The translations under genes and the position numbers were made by a program. A model generated the notes under the pieces. It did not search any database and had not been told where the DNA came from. It saw only the letters and a list, made by a program, of their open reading frames with translations. From assembly GCA_946500295.1 (NCBI GenBank), contig CAMMVF010000010.1, forward strand, positions 1 to 64,000: a DNA stretch of 64,000 nucleotides, read 5' to 3'. This DNA comes from an uncultured Clostridia bacterium (GTDB lineage: Bacteria > Bacillota > Clostridia > Oscillospirales > Acutalibacteraceae). The first letter of the stretch is position 1, and each line of letters begins with the position of its first letter. Of the stretch, positions 60,603-64,000 are shown piece by piece.

Positions 60603-61382
60603 TCAATTCTCCGATATAGCCGCCTTCATCTCTCTTACATATTTTTTTACAGGCTCAGCGCTGTACTTTCCGTGCTGGGCGCAGATTCTGACGATGGCGC
60701 TGCCGACTATCACGCCGTCGGCGTATTTCGCCATCTGACGAGCCTGGTCGGGAGTGGATATGCCGAAACCGATAGCCGTCGGTATGTTGCTTACCTCACG
60801 CACGCTGTTTATCATTGACTCAATGTCCGTATCTATTTCCTTGCGCACGCCGGTAACTCCCATTGAGGAAACACAGTATAAAAAGCCCTGAGCCTCAGCC
60901 GCTATCATTTTTATTCTTTCCTCAGAGGTCGGGGCAATGAGAGAAATCAGGTCAACTCCGTGTTTATCGCAGTATGGAGCAAGCTCCTGCTTCTCCTCAT
61001 ATGGGATATCGGGGACTATTACGCAGTCGATTCCAAGCTGCTCACATTTAGCCATGAATTTTTCACAGCCATATACAAATACAGGATTCATGTAGGTCAT
61101 TATCGCAAGCGGAAAGTAAGGCAGCTCCTGCCTTACCTCGGCTATCATGTCAAATATCTTGTCGGTGGTTGTGCCGGAGGCAAGCGCCCTCAAATCTGCC
61201 TGCTGTATTACTATGCCCTCAGCCACCGGGTCGGAAAAGGGGATACCTATCTCTATCAAATCCGCTCCGTTTTCAGCCATGGTAAGTATCAATTCCTTGG
61301 TAGTCTTTAAATCAGGGTCTCCGGCTGTGATAAAGGGGATAAACGCCTTGCCGTTTTCAAATGCCTTAGCAGTCTTACTCAT
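60603..61382 (-). CDS. trpA: Tryptophan synthase alpha subunit
   Basis: A 259-residue TIM-barrel enzyme releasing indole from indole-3-glycerol phosphate, channelled to TrpB. Key segments are [30 protein letters not shown] (catalytic Glu) and [10 protein letters not shown]. Start ATG 61382 overlaps the trpB stop by 8 bp, with GAGGAG upstream. It is the last gene of the operon. Confidence 0.96.
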   Translation of the reverse strand: MSKTAKAFENGKAFIPFITAGDPDLKTTKELILTMAENGADLIEIGIPFSDPVAEGIVIQQADLRALASGTTTDKIFDMIAEVRQELPYFPLAIMTYMNPVFVYGCEKFMAKCEQLGIDCVIVPDIPYEEKQELAPYCDKHGVDLISLIAPTSEERIKMIAAEAQGFLYCVSSMGVTGVRKEIDTDIESMINSVREVSNIPTAIGFGISTPDQARQMAKYADGVIVGSAIVRICAQHGKYSAEPVKKYVREMKAAISEN

Positions 61383-62559
61383 ATATATCAACTCCTCTGT
61401 ATCTTGCTATTGCAGCCACATCTTTGTCGCCCCTGCCCGATAGATTTATTACCATAATCTCGTTCTGGTTCATCTGCGGCGCCAGCTTTAAAGCGTAAGC
61501 TACGGCGTGCGAGCTTTCAATCGCAGGAATGATACCCTCTGTTCTCGATAAATATTCAAAAGCCGCTACAGCCTCGTTGTCTGTAACAGGAACATATTCA
61601 GCTCTGCCGGTATCCTTTAGGTTTGCGTGCTCGGGTCCTACTCCCGGATAGTCAAGACCTGCTGAGATTGAGTAAACAGGCGCAATCTGACCGTACTCAT
61701 TTTGACAGAAGTATGACTTCATACCGTGGAAAATTCCCAAAGTGCCGTTAGCCATTGTTGCAGCGTTTTTCGGGTTGTCAACTCCAAGTCCTGCCGCCTC
61801 GCAGCCAATGAGGCGTACGCTCTTTTCCGGAATGAATTCGTAAAATGCGCCTATGGCGTTGCTGCCGCCGCCTACGCAGGCGAGAACGGCATCAGGCAAT
61901 TTGCCCTCCTTTTCGAGTAGCTGTTGCTTTATTTCTTTGCTTATTACGGACTGGAAATCTCTTACGATAGTCGGAAAGGGATGAGGTCCCATTACCGAGC
62001 CGAGCACATAGTGGGTGTCGCTTACTCTGTTTGTCCACTCTCGCATTGTCTCATTAACGGCGTCCTTAAGCGTCTGAGTGCCACTGGTAACTGCGTGTAC
62101 CTTAGCTCCTAAAAGCTCCATGCGATACACATTCAGAGCTTGACGGTCTGTGTCCTCCTTACCCATGTAAATTTCGCATTCCATTCCCATCAGAGCGGCA
62201 GCCGTGGCGGTCGCAACTCCGTGCTGACCGGCACCGGTTTCGGCTATTACTCTGGTTTTGCCCATTCTCTTGGCGAGAAGCACCTGACCGAGGACGTTGT
62301 TTAATTTGTGCGAGCCTGTGTGGTTTAAGTCCTCTCTCTTGAGATAAATCTTAGCTCCGCCCAGATCCTTTGTCATCTTCTCTGCATAATAAAGCAGCGA
62401 CGGCCTACCCGCATATTCACTCAACAGCTTGTTAAGCTCTGCGTTAAACTCCGGGTCGTCCTTGTATTTATTGTAAGCCTCCTCAAGCTCGTTTACGGCG
62501 TGCATCAGTGTTTCGGGCACAAACTGACCGCCATGTATTCCAAACCTGCCCTTTGACAT
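61375..62559 (-). CDS. trpB: Tryptophan synthase beta subunit
   Basis: A 394-residue PLP enzyme condensing indole and serine. The PLP lysine is K85 in [23 protein letters not shown] and [15 protein letters not shown] are the substrate and phosphate loops. It is TrpB1-type, the form that pairs with TrpA. Its start coincides with the trpF stop. Confidence 0.97.
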   Translation of the reverse strand: MSKGRFGIHGGQFVPETLMHAVNELEEAYNKYKDDPEFNAELNKLLSEYAGRPSLLYYAEKMTKDLGGAKIYLKREDLNHTGSHKLNNVLGQVLLAKRMGKTRVIAETGAGQHGVATATAAALMGMECEIYMGKEDTDRQALNVYRMELLGAKVHAVTSGTQTLKDAVNETMREWTNRVSDTHYVLGSVMGPHPFPTIVRDFQSVISKEIKQQLLEKEGKLPDAVLACVGGGSNAIGAFYEFIPEKSVRLIGCEAAGLGVDNPKNAATMANGTLGIFHGMKSYFCQNEYGQIAPVYSISAGLDYPGVGPEHANLKDTGRAEYVPVTDNEAVAAFEYLSRTEGIIPAIESSHAVAYALKLAPQMNQNEIMVINLSGRGDKDVAAIARYRGVDIYE

Positions 62560-63173
62560 TATTTCCCACTCCTTATTAACCTTATAACTCTTTCTATCTT
62601 ATCACGGCTTTTAACTCCGTTTTCCTCCACTCCGCTGCTTATATCGAGACAGTAAGGATTTACAGTGTTCATAGCCGTTAAAATATTTTCTTCATTAAGC
62701 CCGCCTGCTAAGAAAAACGACTTTTTAAGCTCGGGTATTAAATCCCAGTTAAATGCGCTTCCCGCTCCGCCGTAGCTGCCTTTAACATAGCTGTCGAGCA
62801 GCAGGTAGTCGCAGGGTAGAGACTGAGCCTTTAAAACCTGCTGAGTTGAGCGTACCCTCAAAGCCTTAATAATCTTAAGATTGGTTAGTTCCCTTAAGGC
62901 ATTGATATATTTTTCGTCCTCATCTCCGTGAAGCTGAATCATATCTATCGCTCCGCTGTGAGCGGCTTCGTTTACGGCAGATAAATCTGCATTTACAAAC
63001 ACTCCAACCGAAAGTATATCACTTTTAAGCCTTGATTTCAATTCCAAGGCGGTGCTTAAACTGACCTTTCGCTTACTTTCGGCAAAGACAAAGCCGATAT
63101 AGTCCGGCATGAATTCGTTTGCATAATCTATGTCCTCTAAACGGCTCAGTCCGCAGATTTTTACCTTGCTCAT
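62559..63173 (-). CDS. trpF: Phosphoribosylanthranilate isomerase
   Basis: A 204-residue TIM-barrel isomerase. C7 in KICGLSR is the catalytic base; IQLHGDED and [12 protein letters not shown] (phosphate loop) follow, then [13 protein letters not shown] at the end. It overlaps trpC by 4 bp and ends on the trpB start. Confidence 0.95.
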   Translation of the reverse strand: MSKVKICGLSRLEDIDYANEFMPDYIGFVFAESKRKVSLSTALELKSRLKSDILSVGVFVNADLSAVNEAAHSGAIDMIQLHGDEDEKYINALRELTNLKIIKALRVRSTQQVLKAQSLPCDYLLLDSYVKGSYGGAGSAFNWDLIPELKKSFFLAGGLNEENILTAMNTVNPYCLDISSGVEENGVKSRDKIERVIRLIRSGK

Positions 63174-63955
63174 AGCTCACCGCCGTTTAATTTTCTCAAA
63201 GCTGTTTTTTTGTCCTCAGACTGCATCAGCGTCTGCCCGATAAGCACTGCGTCTGCTGATGCGGCCTTGAGTTTTGCTATGTCTTGCGGTGTTTTTATTC
63301 CGCTTTCTGCTACAAAAACACAGTCGCTTGGAACTAAGGAGCGTAGTCTGAGACAATTTGAAATATCGACCTTGAAGGTTTTTAAATCCCTGTTGTTTAC
63401 TCCGACTATTCTGGCTCCGACCTTTAAGGCAGTCTCTATTTCTCCTTCATCGTGAGCCTCTACCAGAGCCGAAAGTCCCAGAGAGCGGGCAAGCTCGAGA
63501 TAATATTTTATCTCCTCGGCTGATAGCAGGGAACAGATGAGTAAAATCGCACAGGCGCCTATCAGCTTTGCCGTGTATATCTGGTGCTCGTCTATCGTGA
63601 AATCCTTGCGGATTATAGGAATACTTATTTTCTTTGAAATCTCGGTTAAATAGGTGTCGCTTCCCTTGAAGTAGTACGGCTCTGTCAGTACCGACACTGC
63701 CGAAGCGCCGGCTTCCTCGTATTCCTTGGCGATTTCAACATAGGGAAAATTCTCTGCAATTATTCCTTTTGAGGGAGAAGCCTTCTTGACCTCGCAGATA
63801 TAGCTTAATCCCTCTTTTTTCAGTGCAGTGAAAAAGGGATAGCCCGTGTTGGCGCTCATGGCAAGAGCGGAAGCCTTGACCTCGCTCAATGGGTGGATTT
63901 CCTTTTCTCTGTCAATCCTTGCCCGTGTTTTTTCGGCTATTTCCTGAAGTATCAT
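63170..63955 (-). CDS. trpC: Indole-3-glycerol phosphate synthase
   Basis: A 261-residue enzyme forming indole-3-glycerol phosphate. Family segments are EVKKASPSKGIIAENF (catalytic Lys), PIIRKDFTIDEHQIYTAK, VGVNNRDLKTFKVD and VAESGIKTPQDI. AGGAGA precedes the ATG. Confidence 0.96.
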   Translation of the reverse strand: MILQEIAEKTRARIDREKEIHPLSEVKASALAMSANTGYPFFTALKKEGLSYICEVKKASPSKGIIAENFPYVEIAKEYEEAGASAVSVLTEPYYFKGSDTYLTEISKKISIPIIRKDFTIDEHQIYTAKLIGACAILLICSLLSAEEIKYYLELARSLGLSALVEAHDEGEIETALKVGARIVGVNNRDLKTFKVDISNCLRLRSLVPSDCVFVAESGIKTPQDIAKLKAASADAVLIGQTLMQSEDKKTALRKLNGGEL

Positions 63956-63964
63956 AATATCTCC

Positions 63965-64000
63965 TTAGTATTTATTTGTAGTTTCAATCAGACTTGTAAG
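63965..64000 (-). CDS. trpD: Probable 3' end of trpD (anthranilate phosphoribosyltransferase)
   Basis: Only 11 codons and a stop are visible on the minus strand (LTSLIETTNKY), 9 bp before trpC. The helix-like end and the standard trpD-C-F-B-A order suggest TrpD; the fragment alone is not diagnostic. Confidence 0.45.
   Translation of the reverse strand, partial: LTSLIETTNKY

Noticed and set aside
63956..64000. Trp operon leader, T-box or attenuator
   Set aside because: The upstream trp genes lie beyond the window edge; the visible bases fit a trpD end and a ribosome binding site.

Overview
The window looks like chromosomal DNA of a spore-forming, Gram-positive Clostridia (Oscillospiraceae) gut bacterium, most like a starch-degrading Ruminococcus of the R. 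bromii type. The reasons are moderate-to-low G+C, strong AGGAGG-type ribosome binding sites with many GTG/TTG starts, dipicolinate synthase and a gerABC-type germination operon (endospores), anaerobic ribonucleotide reductase, and a set of secreted starch enzymes with CBM26, dockerin and cohesin-like modules, the ingredients of an amylosome. The species is inferred; no rRNA or tRNA gene is visible.

Layout. 1-12.6 kb: a partial P-loop protein, an APH(3')-like kinase behind an rRNA methyltransferase (minus strand), then murC, a 2H phosphoesterase, GTP-type PEP carboxykinase, nrdDG, dpaAB and a small LysM protein. 12.7-16.2 kb (minus): an ABC exporter, a membrane protein and inorganic pyrophosphatase. 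16.3-18.9 kb: a cytoplasmic GH13 enzyme divergent from ppa, and a signal-less amidase with a SPOR domain. 19.2-23.6 kb: tepA-uppP-ftsK/spoIIIE. 23.7-30.1 kb: a Wzm/Wzt-type polysaccharide exporter, two proteins with degenerate SDR and LicD active sites, and an LCP ligase, probably a cell-surface polymer locus.

30.5-51.4 kb is the starch region: two type I pullulanases (one membrane-anchored, one with an internal dockerin-like module and CBM26), a non-catalytic CBM26-dockerin protein, two tandem alpha-amylases, an ApbE lipoprotein, and two paralogous cohesin-like surface proteins, one with a membrane anchor and one with a sortase-type signal and TEAPTDEP repeats. A minus-strand gerABC operon and a DUF421/DUF4363 pair sit inside this region. 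A plausible model is that pullulanases debranch and amylases cut starch at the surface, dockerin proteins dock on the cohesin-like anchors, and imported oligosaccharides are finished by the cytoplasmic GH13 enzyme.

51.4-64 kb is mainly housekeeping: ymdB, a FakA/YloV-type kinase, a cytidine-deaminase-like protein, recG, a small phosphotransferase, an XRE-AbrB regulator with its ABC exporter, and trpD(3' end)-C-F-B-A on the minus strand.

Non-coding features of note are a dispersed hairpin-rich repeat (five copies, about 75 or 165 bp), a seven-hairpin array after murC, a pair of NrdR-like boxes at nrdD, mirror-image divergent promoters between ppa and the GH13 gene, and a 12-bp inverted repeat upstream of pckG.
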